This document shows positions 1 to 5,766 of a DNA stretch of 7,526 bases, piece after piece. The notes under the pieces are model-generated. The model was given only the letters and a program-made list of their open reading frames with translations, made no database searches and was not told where the DNA came from. The number at the start of each line of letters is the position of its first letter. The stretch's first letter is position 1. The position numbers were made by a program, and so were the translations under genes. This DNA is from Nitrososphaerota archaeon (GTDB lineage Archaea; Thermoproteota; EX4484-205; JAAOZO01), in contig JAAOZO010000028.1 of NCBI GenBank assembly GCA_011605715.1, positions 1 to 7,526 on the forward strand, written 5' to 3'.

Positions 1-83
1 ACTTTGAACTCACCTAAAAGCAGATCGTTTCGAAATGTATCTGAAACTATTAAGATAACGTTATACCTTTTCTTGGAAGCCAT
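1..83 (-). CDS. Sulfatase/alkaline-phosphatase-superfamily protein, N-terminal fragment
   Basis: Partial gene running off the left edge; only about 27 codons are visible. Reading the minus strand from the ATG at 83, the product begins MASKKRYNVILIVSDT and continues FRNDLLLGEFK. The hydrophobic strand followed by VSDTFRNDLL resembles the start of sulfatases and related phospho/sulfohydrolases, where the Asp after the strand (residue 15) binds the catalytic metal. The formylglycine motif (CxPSR) that would show true sulfatase activity lies outside the window, so a phosphodiesterase or another superfamily member is possible. No signal peptide is visible, which suggests a cytoplasmic enzyme. A TATA-like box centred near 108 is about 26 bp from the ATG, which would give a leaderless mRNA. 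The gene follows the MBL hydrolase on the same strand with a 96-bp gap, so it may have its own promoter. Confidence 0.72.
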   Translation of the reverse strand, partial: MASKKRYNVILIVSDTFRNDLLLGEFK

Positions 84-100
84 AACTTCTAGTGTTCAAC

Positions 101-114
101 TAAAATATTTAAGG
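101..114 (-). promoter_or_regulatory. Predicted TATA/BRE promoter of the sulfatase-like gene
   Basis: On the minus strand this reads CCTTAAATATTTTA. The TTAAATAT core (105-112) is centred about 26 bp upstream of the ATG at 83, the usual archaeal TATA-to-start distance, so transcription should begin at or next to the start codon. Inferred from spacing and composition only. Confidence 0.5.
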
Positions 115-179
115 ATTTTCAAAGCGTAAAAGGCTTTCAGATTATTTTAAGAGCCTCTTTCCACTAAATTTTGCAGAAA

Positions 180-1004
180 CTATAGCTCTAAAGTCATTCC
201 GTCGTAGGCTACGCTTATTCCGTTTGGTTCTAATTTTTCTTTTAGTTCTTCATGAAGTAGCCCTCCGTTATGTGAAAAATGTGTAGCCACAAACAAGGTG
301 TCTTTACTTGCAATTCCGTTCTCAAGCATTTTATTTTTTGTTTTTATATCTCCTTCTATGCCCATGTGATATTTGATTTGCGGAAGAGCACCATTTGTAC
401 AATCTAGTATTGCAAGATCTAACTTAAAGTTCTTCAACACTTTCCATGATTCTTCTGGGAACCAACCTGAATCATGACCATATAGTATAGTTTTATTTCC
501 CTTAGAAATTATATAAATTAAGCATTGTTCATCTTCAGCATGGTCCGCAAGCAGTGGAACAACGTGATAGGACCCTACATTTGTTTCTTCGTAAGGTCTT
601 AAAACTTTAGCTTTTACTGAATTCTCAAGTACTCTTCTTTCAACACTATTTTGAATTTTCATAAATACTTTTTCATTACCATAGATTGTTAAAAACTTTT
701 GATTCAGAATTTTTGCAAATGGTTCTGCCCTCATATTTAATTCTTCTGGATAAAAATGATCCTGATGGCTATGCGTTACTAATATATTTTCAACTTTAGC
801 TAAATCTAAATTATACTTAATTACGTGATGGTAAGTATCAGGAGGTAAGTCAATTTTTAAGTCAGAGTCGATTATTACTGAAGATCTTGTTCTTATGTTT
901 TTACCACCTTTTTTCCTTGCTTTCTTACAGTTTTCACATTGACAAAAAACCGCTGGCCAACCTTCAGCTGCAGCTGTTCCTAAGAAGAGTAATTTCATCG
1001 CCAT
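180..1004 (-). CDS. PhnP-like metallo-beta-lactamase-fold hydrolase
   Basis: Metal-dependent hydrolase of 274 aa, probably cytoplasmic. The N-terminus has the strand LLFLGTAAAEGWP and a cysteine cluster FCQCENC (Cys21, Cys23, Cys26), like the structural zinc site of PhnP-type phosphodiesterases. The catalytic MBL motif is HSHQDH (His78, His80, Asp82, His83). Further likely metal ligands are His155 (ADHAED), Asp178 (YGHDSG) and a histidine in THFSHNGG (His242/His245). All the expected ligands are present, so it should bind two metals. Family members cleave phosphodiesters or related esters; the substrate cannot be read here. Relatives with this GTAAAEGWPAVFC start often occur beside sugar-catabolic genes, which agrees with the sulfatase-like neighbour downstream. 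The longer start is given. The second ATG (998) is better placed, 6 nt after an AGTGA Shine-Dalgarno-like stretch, and would remove only two residues. Confidence 0.88.
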   Translation of the reverse strand: MAMKLLFLGTAAAEGWPAVFCQCENCKKARKKGGKNIRTRSSVIIDSDLKIDLPPDTYHHVIKYNLDLAKVENILVTHSHQDHFYPEELNMRAEPFAKILNQKFLTIYGNEKVFMKIQNSVERRVLENSVKAKVLRPYEETNVGSYHVVPLLADHAEDEQCLIYIISKGNKTILYGHDSGWFPEESWKVLKNFKLDLAILDCTNGALPQIKYHMGIEGDIKTKNKMLENGIASKDTLFVATHFSHNGGLLHEELKEKLEPNGISVAYDGMTLEL

Positions 1005-1033
1005 TCACTTTCTACTATTCAATGCCTTTTAAC

Positions 1034-1044
1034 TTTTTTAAAAA
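1034..1044 (-). promoter_or_regulatory. Predicted TATA box of the MBL hydrolase gene
   Basis: A TTTTTAAAAAA stretch on the minus strand is centred about 35 bp from the ATG at 1004, giving a predicted leader of about 10 nt that would carry the AGTGA stretch at 1005-1009. It directly follows the possible rhomboid terminator hairpin. The T-tract could therefore serve termination, promotion or both. Confidence 0.4.
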
Positions 1045-1072
1045 CAAAGCTTTCAACTAAAATGAGAAAGCT
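1041..1072 (-). terminator. Possible hairpin/T-tract terminator of the rhomboid gene
   Basis: The arms AGCTTTC (1048-1054) and GAAAGCT (1066-1072) are perfect inverted repeats of 7 bp with an 11-nt loop. The hairpin overlaps the rhomboid stop codon (1071-1073). On the minus strand it is followed by TTTGTTTT (1048-1041). A stem followed by a U-run fits an intrinsic-type terminator, and U-runs alone can terminate archaeal transcription. Confidence 0.4.
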
Positions 1073-2456
1073 AGTAATACTCACTCACTAACGTTAATTC
1101 CTTGTCCTTTTTAAACACTGTGATAAGCGCTGTAACTGCAAAAACAAATGAGACTATTCCAGTGTATCTTATAATATTTGAAAGACTTATTGAACTAGAA
1201 GAAATCTTGAAATTATAACTGATCGGATAGTAACTAAGGTATATCTCATAGCCTTGTATAATTATTAGTTGCGTTGATAAATTGCCTTCTCCATAGCTTA
1301 AGAAACCATCATTATCGTAGCTTCCTTTAAAGTAAGTTATTGTCGTATTCACGTTAACTATTTTAGTTAAAGATCCTAACACAACATTTACTGGAAGCTC
1401 AAGACTTAAGTTGCTTAAGTTCAATTCTCTGTTAGCATAAGTTTTGTTGTAAAGTAATTTTGCAGCGTATAATCTAGCTAATAATATTTTTGTTTCATCA
1501 AACGAAGCATCAGAAAGATAAGACTCAACATTCGGTAGTTGAACAACTAAGTAGTCCGAGAACGAAGTTCCTTCATAATTATATTGAACAAGTACAGACT
1601 TAATAGCACCTTGACCCAGCGGCAAGACTAAAGTAAAAACACTTCCGATTAAAAGGGGTATAATTAAAAATGCAAGTATTATTTTCGTAGTTGTACTTAA
1701 TCCTTCTGTCCTATAATGACCAAACAAGAGATAAGGAAGAGTCCTAATATGTTCAATGAACTTAAGTTGACTAAGTCTCGCCCTATCAACGAGAAGTGGG
1801 AGTAACGCTATACCCGCTATAAAGCCTCCAGCATGAGCAAAAACAGCAGTACTTCCAGCGGCTTTAGTATAGCCATAAAGTATTTGCATAGCAAACCAAA
1901 AGATTAGGTAGTATGATGCTTTTATTGGCAAGAAGATTGGAAACATAAAGAGCATCGTACCTACAACTAAAGATGTACCTGGATACAGTATTAGATAAGC
2001 TCCTAGAATTCCACTTATAGCTCCTGAAGCTCCAATAGCAGGAACAACGTAAGATAATGGACCTCCAATGAAGCTAAAAGCTGCATGAAATATTGAAGCT
2101 ATAATACCTGAAACAAAGTACAAGAGCAAAAACCTTGTTTCACCAAGTGCTTCCTCCACAGCTCTTCCAAATGTATACAAGAAGTACATGTTGAAGAGAA
2201 TATGAAAAAGGTCGGCATGGAGGAACATGGATGTAATTAGGCGATACCACTGAGAAGGCTCTGAAATAAGTGATGGAATAAAGCCACCTATGCTTGCCCA
2301 ATAGTCGTTAGACTCTAAGAAAAAATTATTGTAGGAAGTTATAAGGTAAACTAAAACGTTAAGGATAATAATAGTTAAAGTAACTGTAGCGCGTTTTCGA
2401 GAATAAGCAGTATGGCCCACTGGAACTCCAAAACTATTCTTAAATGTTGGATGCAA
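1071..2456 (-). CDS. Rhomboid-family intramembrane serine protease with C-terminal outer domain
   Basis: Membrane protein of 461 aa. Residues 1-225 are a rhomboid core. Helix 1 is at about 24-41 and the WYR motif at 70-72. HADLFHILFN supplies His80, His85 and Asn89. GASGAISG contains the nucleophile Ser144, and FAHAGGFIAG contains the catalytic His208. The Ser-His dyad and the HxxxN motif are intact, so it should be active on membrane proteins. After a basic, presumably cytoplasmic linker (224-257) come an extra helix (about 258-280), a hydrophilic stretch (282-427) with five N-glycosylation sequons (Asn337, 346, 349, 370, 392), a final helix (428-448) and a KKDKE tail. Sequons and basic flanks place 282-427 outside the cell. 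The start is TTG, supported by AAGGTGG six bases upstream; no ATG is available in frame before the upstream stop. I do not recognise the outer domain. The gene is divergent from the aldo/keto reductase. Confidence 0.9.
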   Translation of the reverse strand: MHPTFKNSFGVPVGHTAYSRKRATVTLTIIILNVLVYLITSYNNFFLESNDYWASIGGFIPSLISEPSQWYRLITSMFLHADLFHILFNMYFLYTFGRAVEEALGETRFLLLYFVSGIIASIFHAAFSFIGGPLSYVVPAIGASGAISGILGAYLILYPGTSLVVGTMLFMFPIFLPIKASYYLIFWFAMQILYGYTKAAGSTAVFAHAGGFIAGIALLPLLVDRARLSQLKFIEHIRTLPYLLFGHYRTEGLSTTTKIILAFLIIPLLIGSVFTLVLPLGQGAIKSVLVQYNYEGTSFSDYLVVQLPNVESYLSDASFDETKILLARLYAAKLLYNKTYANRELNLSNLSLELPVNVVLGSLTKIVNVNTTITYFKGSYDNDGFLSYGEGNLSTQLIIIQGYEIYLSYYPISYNFKISSSSISLSNIIRYTGIVSFVFAVTALITVFKKDKELTLVSEYY

Positions 2457-2462
2457 GACATG

Positions 2463-2469
2463 CCACCTT
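2463..2469 (-). promoter_or_regulatory. Shine-Dalgarno site deciding the rhomboid TTG start
   Basis: On the minus strand the sequence AAGGTGG lies six bases before TTG 2456. It matches the GGTG core of the archaeal Shine-Dalgarno consensus. A stop codon follows shortly upstream in frame, so this TTG is the only well-supported start for the rhomboid. Confidence 0.6.
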
Positions 2470-2493
2470 GAACTTTAATAATTTTATTGAACA

Positions 2494-2501
2494 TTTATAT
2501 A
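2494..2501 (-). promoter_or_regulatory. Predicted TATA box of the rhomboid gene
   Basis: The minus strand reads TATATAAA here. The box is about 41 bp upstream of the TTG start, so the predicted transcription start is near 2471, with a leader of about 15 nt that includes the Shine-Dalgarno site. Confidence 0.55.
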
Positions 2502-2522
2502 GTTTTCGTAGTCATAAAAATC

Positions 2523-2550
2523 TTAAGGTGGTACTAAGTAGTTACCTTAA
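2523..2550. promoter_or_regulatory. Candidate operator: TTAAGGT-N14-ACCTTAA inverted repeat
   Basis: Perfect 7-bp arms at 2523-2529 and 2544-2550 are separated by 14 bp. Arm centres are 21 bp apart, about two helical turns, so a dimeric regulator could bind both arms on one face. The repeat lies 21 bp from the rhomboid TATA box and 23 bp from the aldo/keto reductase TATA box, almost exactly midway in the divergent region. That position would suit a shared activator site. No protein is identified. Confidence 0.45.
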
Positions 2551-2573
2551 AGTTATACTTTTAACTAAAAACA

Positions 2574-2581
2574 TTTAAATA
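2574..2581 (+). promoter_or_regulatory. Predicted TATA box of the aldo/keto reductase gene
   Basis: TTTAAATA, preceded by an A-rich BRE-like stretch, is centred about 37 bp upstream of ATG 2615. This predicts transcription starting near 2604 and a leader of about 11 nt without a clear Shine-Dalgarno site. Confidence 0.55.
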
Positions 2582-2614
2582 TACTAATCTTAACGGTAAA
2601 CGAAGAGTAGAAGA

Positions 2615-3478
2615 ATGGAGTATCGAACATTGGGAAGAACTGGTTATAGAGTATCAGTATTAACTATAGGAGGTTGTGGCCCTGGAATCGCGCCAGACGC
2701 AAAGGAAGGAGTAGAAGCGGTAGAAAATGCAATAAAAATGGGTCTCAACATGGTCGATATAGCACCAAGCTACGGAGAAGCAGAAACAAGACTTGGTGAT
2801 GTGATAAGTAAAAATAAAGATAAGCTAATTATTACCGAAAAAACCTTAGAAAGAAGTAAGGAAGGAGCATGGAGTGAACTTAAACGATCTTTAGAAAGAC
2901 TAAAAGTTAAGTACTTTGAAGTTTACCAATTTCATGCAGTTGGAAGTTTAGAAGAGCTTGATCAAATATTCTCAGAAAATGGAGCAATGAAAGCCTTTCT
3001 AGAGGCAAAGGATCAAGGTTTGATTAAACATATAGGTATAACAGTTCATAAAGATATGAGAATTGTTCGAAAAGCATTAGAACTCTTCGATTTTGACACT
3101 ATACTAATTCCAGTAACAGCGATAAGTTTAATTCATCCTACCCCAGAAAATGACTTTAGACCTATATTAAAAATAGCAAGAGATAGAGACTTGGGAATTA
3201 TAGCAATAAAAGCTGTGGCAAAGAGAAGATGGGAATCGCAAAAGAAATACCAAACATGGTATGAGCCATTCGAAGACGAAGAAGATATAGAAAAAGGAGT
3301 TCATTTTACTCTTTCGCAGGAAGGAGTAACAACTTATTCAATGGCTTGCGATATTAAGTTATGGCCAAAGATAATTAGAGCTGGAGAGAAATTCAAAAAA
3401 CTTTCAGAAGAAGAACAAAGCAGAATTGTAGAATACTTTAAGAATAAAGGTGGGTATCCTCTATTTCCTGAGCAATGA
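2615..3478 (+). CDS. Aldo/keto reductase family oxidoreductase
   Basis: Soluble oxidoreductase of 287 aa, expected to interconvert a carbonyl and an alcohol with NAD(P)H in a TIM-barrel fold. The N-terminus YRTLGRTGYRVSVLTIGG is typical of the family. The catalytic tetrad is complete: Asp48 and Tyr53 in VDIAPSYGEAE, Lys76 in IITEKT and His107 in YQFHAVG. IKHIGITVHK near residue 140 matches the family's IRYIGVS strand. The cofactor region is less typical: the usual C-terminal NADPH-binding segment is represented by GVTTYSMACD. The protein is somewhat shorter than many AKRs of 300-330 aa. Substrate is unknown. Neighbouring DUF4380 and MBL genes make a sugar or sugar-acid possible, but this is inference. 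It is transcribed alone, divergent from the rhomboid and convergent with the DUF4380 gene, from a TATA box at 2574-2581. Confidence 0.92.
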   Translation: MEYRTLGRTGYRVSVLTIGGCGPGIAPDAKEGVEAVENAIKMGLNMVDIAPSYGEAETRLGDVISKNKDKLIITEKTLERSKEGAWSELKRSLERLKVKYFEVYQFHAVGSLEELDQIFSENGAMKAFLEAKDQGLIKHIGITVHKDMRIVRKALELFDFDTILIPVTAISLIHPTPENDFRPILKIARDRDLGIIAIKAVAKRRWESQKKYQTWYEPFEDEEDIEKGVHFTLSQEGVTTYSMACDIKLWPKIIRAGEKFKKLSEEEQSRIVEYFKNKGGYPLFPEQ

Positions 3479-3568
3479 AAGATTAGAGTTAACTAACAAT
3501 CTACTTTATAACTTAAGCCTTTGTAGCTAAAACTAGTTAGATAAAAGATTTAACTAAAGGGAAAAGTA
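3479..3568. other. Convergent intergenic region with weak inverted repeats
   Basis: The 90 bp between the 3' ends of the aldo/keto reductase and the DUF4380 gene are AT-rich and hold no ORF. They include an 8-bp palindrome AGTTAACT (3487-3494) and TAGTTA (3534-3539) pairing with TAACTA (3551-3556) over an 11-nt loop. These could help bidirectional termination, but the stems are weak and there is no long T-run on the plus strand. Confidence 0.3.
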
Positions 3569-4456
3569 CTAAAGGACTTTCTCTACATCTTCTTGGCGAG
3601 GCTCTAGTTTTCCAACTTCCAGAATTTTCCAGGTTTCAGTATGCTGTACAACTTGAAGAGGCTCAACTAATTCAAGAGGTCCAAGGGTCTCTAATTCTAA
3701 GAATTCGGAGTTGGTGTAAATTTCTACGTTACAACCAAAATCAGGGTACTCTTTATCTTCTCTTACTATCTCTTTAACGAACAACAACCCATCAGTATAG
3801 TATGCAACTCGAGAAGGATTTGCTTTCGTGCCAATCTTTATTGGCAGCTTTGCGTTTGGGTTTTGCCTTAAGAAAATGTAATTCTCTGAAAATGCTATTC
3901 TGTCGTCTGCAAGATTTGTATAAGGCCATAAAGAAATATGTCTATCTGGAAGTAAGCCTCTCTCATCAACTTTAGAAGGTTTTATTGGAATTATTGCAAA
4001 GCCATTCTTCTTCATAAGAGAAATTGCCCAGCAGGCAAGTCTTATGGGCCACCTACCTATGTTTTTTATTTTATGTTCAACTTTTAGACTATCATCTGAA
4101 TTAAGCTTTATTGTTATTTCTTTTTGGATAGAATTTTCTCTTTCTGGATTTCCGTAAATAGTTATTTCTCCATCATAAGCACCTATCTGAACTAGCTTGT
4201 CATCTAAAGAATAAGAGCGTGGCATTGCTTCCGGAGAACTCCAAAGCCTGTGGCCTCCGTAAATTTTCCAGAGTCCTTCTGGAGTTTCAATTTTTATTTC
4301 TGGAACTACTCCAAACAAATTTAAGTCTGGATTTTTACTACTAGCAAAGTACAAAATCCTTGGTCCTATTTCGCTAGGAATTCCTAGCATGAAATTTCCA
4401 AGTTTAAAAAATCTAGTCTTTATTCCGAAAATTTCTCTCTCTTCTGTGTATGACAT
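3569..4456 (-). CDS. DUF4380 family protein (galactose-mutarotase-like fold)
   Basis: Predicted soluble protein of 295 aa. I recognise it as DUF4380 from GGHRLWSSPEAMPRSY (67-82), the segment around NIGRWPIRLACWAISLM (132-148), the DRHISLWPYTNLADDR stretch (171-186) and the C-terminal LETLGPL (255-261) with HTETW (272-276). These match the beta-sandwich aldose-1-epimerase/mutarotase superfamily, whose members bind or epimerise sugars. His69 in GGHRLW, the glutamates around 253-255 and His272 are candidate active-site residues by analogy; I cannot assign catalysis with confidence. No signal peptide is present, so it probably acts in the cytoplasm. Start: ATG at 4456, with a TTAATAAAATA box about 28 bp upstream that predicts a nearly leaderless transcript. 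It is divergent from the purP operon and convergent with the aldo/keto reductase. Confidence 0.82.
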   Translation of the reverse strand: MSYTEEREIFGIKTRFFKLGNFMLGIPSEIGPRILYFASSKNPDLNLFGVVPEIKIETPEGLWKIYGGHRLWSSPEAMPRSYSLDDKLVQIGAYDGEITIYGNPERENSIQKEITIKLNSDDSLKVEHKIKNIGRWPIRLACWAISLMKKNGFAIIPIKPSKVDERGLLPDRHISLWPYTNLADDRIAFSENYIFLRQNPNAKLPIKIGTKANPSRVAYYTDGLLFVKEIVREDKEYPDFGCNVEIYTNSEFLELETLGPLELVEPLQVVQHTETWKILEVGKLEPRQEDVEKVL

Positions 4457-4478
4457 ACTAACTAAATATGGCTAAGGG

Positions 4479-4490
4479 TATTTTATTAAT
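4479..4490 (-). promoter_or_regulatory. Predicted TATA box of the DUF4380 gene
   Basis: The minus strand reads ATTAATAAAATA, centred about 28 bp from ATG 4456. The spacing suggests a leaderless or nearly leaderless mRNA. No Shine-Dalgarno sequence is visible before the start. Confidence 0.5.
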
Positions 4491-4528
4491 CTTATTGGTT
4501 GCAAAAAGCATACCAAGTAATGAAAGAG

Positions 4529-4539
4529 TTTTAAATAAA
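4529..4539 (+). promoter_or_regulatory. Predicted distal promoter of the purP operon leader
   Basis: TTTTAAATAAA is a good archaeal TATA match, centred about 27 bp before ATG 4561. It predicts transcription starting at or next to that ATG, giving a purP leader of about 100 nt. A weaker TATA-like stretch at 4624-4631 could be a proximal promoter with a leader of about 13 nt. Confidence 0.45.
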
Positions 4540-4560
4540 TGTCCTTATACTTTCAACTCG

Positions 4561-4617
4561 ATGCCCCCCTTAAAACTCTCCAGTTTAAAGGTTTTCCACA
4601 CTCTTTTTTCTTTTTAG
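4561..4617 (+). CDS. Possible 18-codon leader ORF upstream of the purP pair
   Basis: The ORF ATG 4561 to TAG 4615 encodes MPPLKLSSLKVFHTLFSF. It starts at the distance from the 4529-4539 TATA box expected for a leaderless mRNA. It overlaps a hairpin (4568-4591) and ends in a T-rich tract just before the purP genes. No codon run pointing to purine or amino-acid sensing is seen. It is too short to judge by composition and could be chance; the untranslated leader may be what matters. Confidence 0.22.
   Translation: MPPLKLSSLKVFHTLFSF
4568..4591 (+). repeat. Imperfect inverted repeat (hairpin or operator) in the purP leader
   Basis: The arms CCTTAAAACT (4568-4577) and AGTTTAAAGG (4582-4591) pair at 9 of 10 positions around a CTCC loop. 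The plus-strand transcript would fold into a hairpin. Some 11 bases downstream is the T-rich run TTTTTTCTTTTT (4604-4615), as in a leader terminator. As DNA it could instead be a regulator site upstream of a proximal purP promoter. Confidence 0.45.
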
Positions 4618-4664
4618 CGTTAAGTTTATCAACCTTAGTTCTGAGATAACCAGCGAAAAATAAA

Positions 4665-5762
4665 TTGGTTACGAAGGAAGAAGTGGAGAAAATAGCAAGA
4701 AATTATGACTTAAAAAGTGTTCACATAGGAACTCTTGGAAGCCATTCGGCTTTAGACATCGCCGATGGTGCTAAAGACGAAGGTTTCAAGACTGTAGTTG
4801 TCTGTCAAAAAGGAAGAGAAAGGCCTTACTTTATGTTTAAGAGATTGTTTGACGAAATAATCGTGCTAGAGAAATTTTCAGATATAGTAAAAGAAGAAGT
4901 TCAAGAAAAGCTCAGAACCCTCAATACTCTGTTTGTTCCGCATCGATCTTTTACTACTTATGTCTCATACGACAATATAGAAAAAAACTTTAAAGTGCCG
5001 ATCTTTGGTAATAGGACTTTACTCAGAAGCGAAGAAAGAACAGCGCCAAAGAACCAGTACTACTTGCTCGAAAAAGCGAGAATTAGACAACCTAGGAAGT
5101 TTTCTTCTCCAGAAGAAATAGATAGATTGGCTATTGTAAAAGTTCAAGAAGCAAGAAGAAAAATTGAAAGAGCATTCTTTACCGTCTCGAGTCCTGAAGA
5201 TTTTTGGAAGAAGGCAAGAGAAAGAATAGAAAAAGGAATAATAAGTGAGGAAGATCTTAAAACTGCAGTTATAGAGGAATTTGTAGTAGGAACTTACTTT
5301 AACTTTAATTACTTTTATTCGCCTGTGGACAAGGAACTTGAATTTTTAGGGGTAGATAGAAGACTTCAAACAGATTTATACGATTTCGTGAACTTACCAG
5401 CGAGACAACAACTTGATGCAGAAGTACCTTTACAAAATATTGAGGTTGGGCATATGCCTGCAACGGTAAGAGAATCCTTACTTGAGAAAATTTTTGAAAT
5501 TGGATTTAAGTTTGTTGAAACTTGTGAAAGAGAGTATCCACCTGGCATAATAGGACCTTTTGCTCTTCAAAGTGCAGTAACAAAAGATTTGGAAATAGTT
5601 GTCTTTGATGTTTCTCCGAGAGTACCAGGAAGTCCAGTGCTGATAACCACTTCTCCTTATACGAAGTTCAAGTACGGATTTGTAGTAGGAACTGGAAGAA
5701 GAATAGCGATGGAAATAAAGAAGGCTATTAGTTTAGGAAAAATTACTGAAATTGTAACTTAG
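4665..5762 (+). CDS. PurP-family paralogue with degenerate ATP-grasp site
   Basis: A 365-aa homologue of archaeal PurP, which makes 5-formaminoimidazole-4-carboxamide ribotide from AICAR, formate and ATP. Family marks: IGTLGSHSALDIADGAKDEG (21-40), PIFGNR (112-117), EEFVVGT (204-210), FYSP (217-220), RESLLEKIFEIG (269-280) and PPGIIGPF (292-299). Compared with the next gene, key sites have changed. The glycine-rich ATP loop KLPGAKGGKGYF is replaced by KVQEARRKIERAFF (159-172), RWESDR by LRSEER, PHGS by PHRS (92-95), and FEFSARIVAGTN by FDVSPRVPGSPV (314-325), losing the usual Glu/Asn metal pair. It is full length with an intact frame, so it is not a decaying pseudogene. It may be a regulatory or structural partner of the active PurP, or an enzyme with another substrate. 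The start is TTG, chosen because MVTKEEVEKI aligns with PurP N-termini and an upstream in-frame stop leaves no other start. Confidence 0.87.
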   Translation: MVTKEEVEKIARNYDLKSVHIGTLGSHSALDIADGAKDEGFKTVVVCQKGRERPYFMFKRLFDEIIVLEKFSDIVKEEVQEKLRTLNTLFVPHRSFTTYVSYDNIEKNFKVPIFGNRTLLRSEERTAPKNQYYLLEKARIRQPRKFSSPEEIDRLAIVKVQEARRKIERAFFTVSSPEDFWKKARERIEKGIISEEDLKTAVIEEFVVGTYFNFNYFYSPVDKELEFLGVDRRLQTDLYDFVNLPARQQLDAEVPLQNIEVGHMPATVRESLLEKIFEIGFKFVETCEREYPPGIIGPFALQSAVTKDLEIVVFDVSPRVPGSPVLITTSPYTKFKYGFVVGTGRRIAMEIKKAISLGKITEIVT

Positions 5763-5766
5763 GTGA
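5761..5766 (+). promoter_or_regulatory. Shine-Dalgarno site at the purP gene junction
   Basis: AGGTGA overlaps the stop of the first gene and the GTG at 5763. It lies five bases before the in-frame TTG at 5772, the spacing expected for an archaeal ribosome binding site. It therefore favours the TTG as the true start of the second gene, with coupled translation. Confidence 0.45.

Noticed and set aside
149..159. AAGAGCCTCTT near-palindrome downstream of the MBL gene
   Set aside because: Only one central base remains between the arms, so no RNA hairpin can form, and there is no following T-run on the minus strand that would make a terminator.
95..1063. 12-bp direct repeat TTCAACTAAAAT at 95-106 and 1052-1063 flanking the MBL gene
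   Set aside because: A 12-mer match is expected about once or more by chance in an AT-rich window of this size, and there are no other mobile-element signs.
4517..4644. Possible C/D-box RNA: GTAATGA at 4517-4523 and CTGA at 4641-4644
   Set aside because: The boxes are about 120 bases apart, far beyond archaeal C/D guide RNA size, box C is imperfect, and there are no internal C'/D' boxes.
5366..5548. Minus-strand open frame inside the first PurP-family gene
   Set aside because: It is antisense to conserved PurP motifs (RESLLEKIFEIG, PPGIIGPF); the plus frame explains the sequence.
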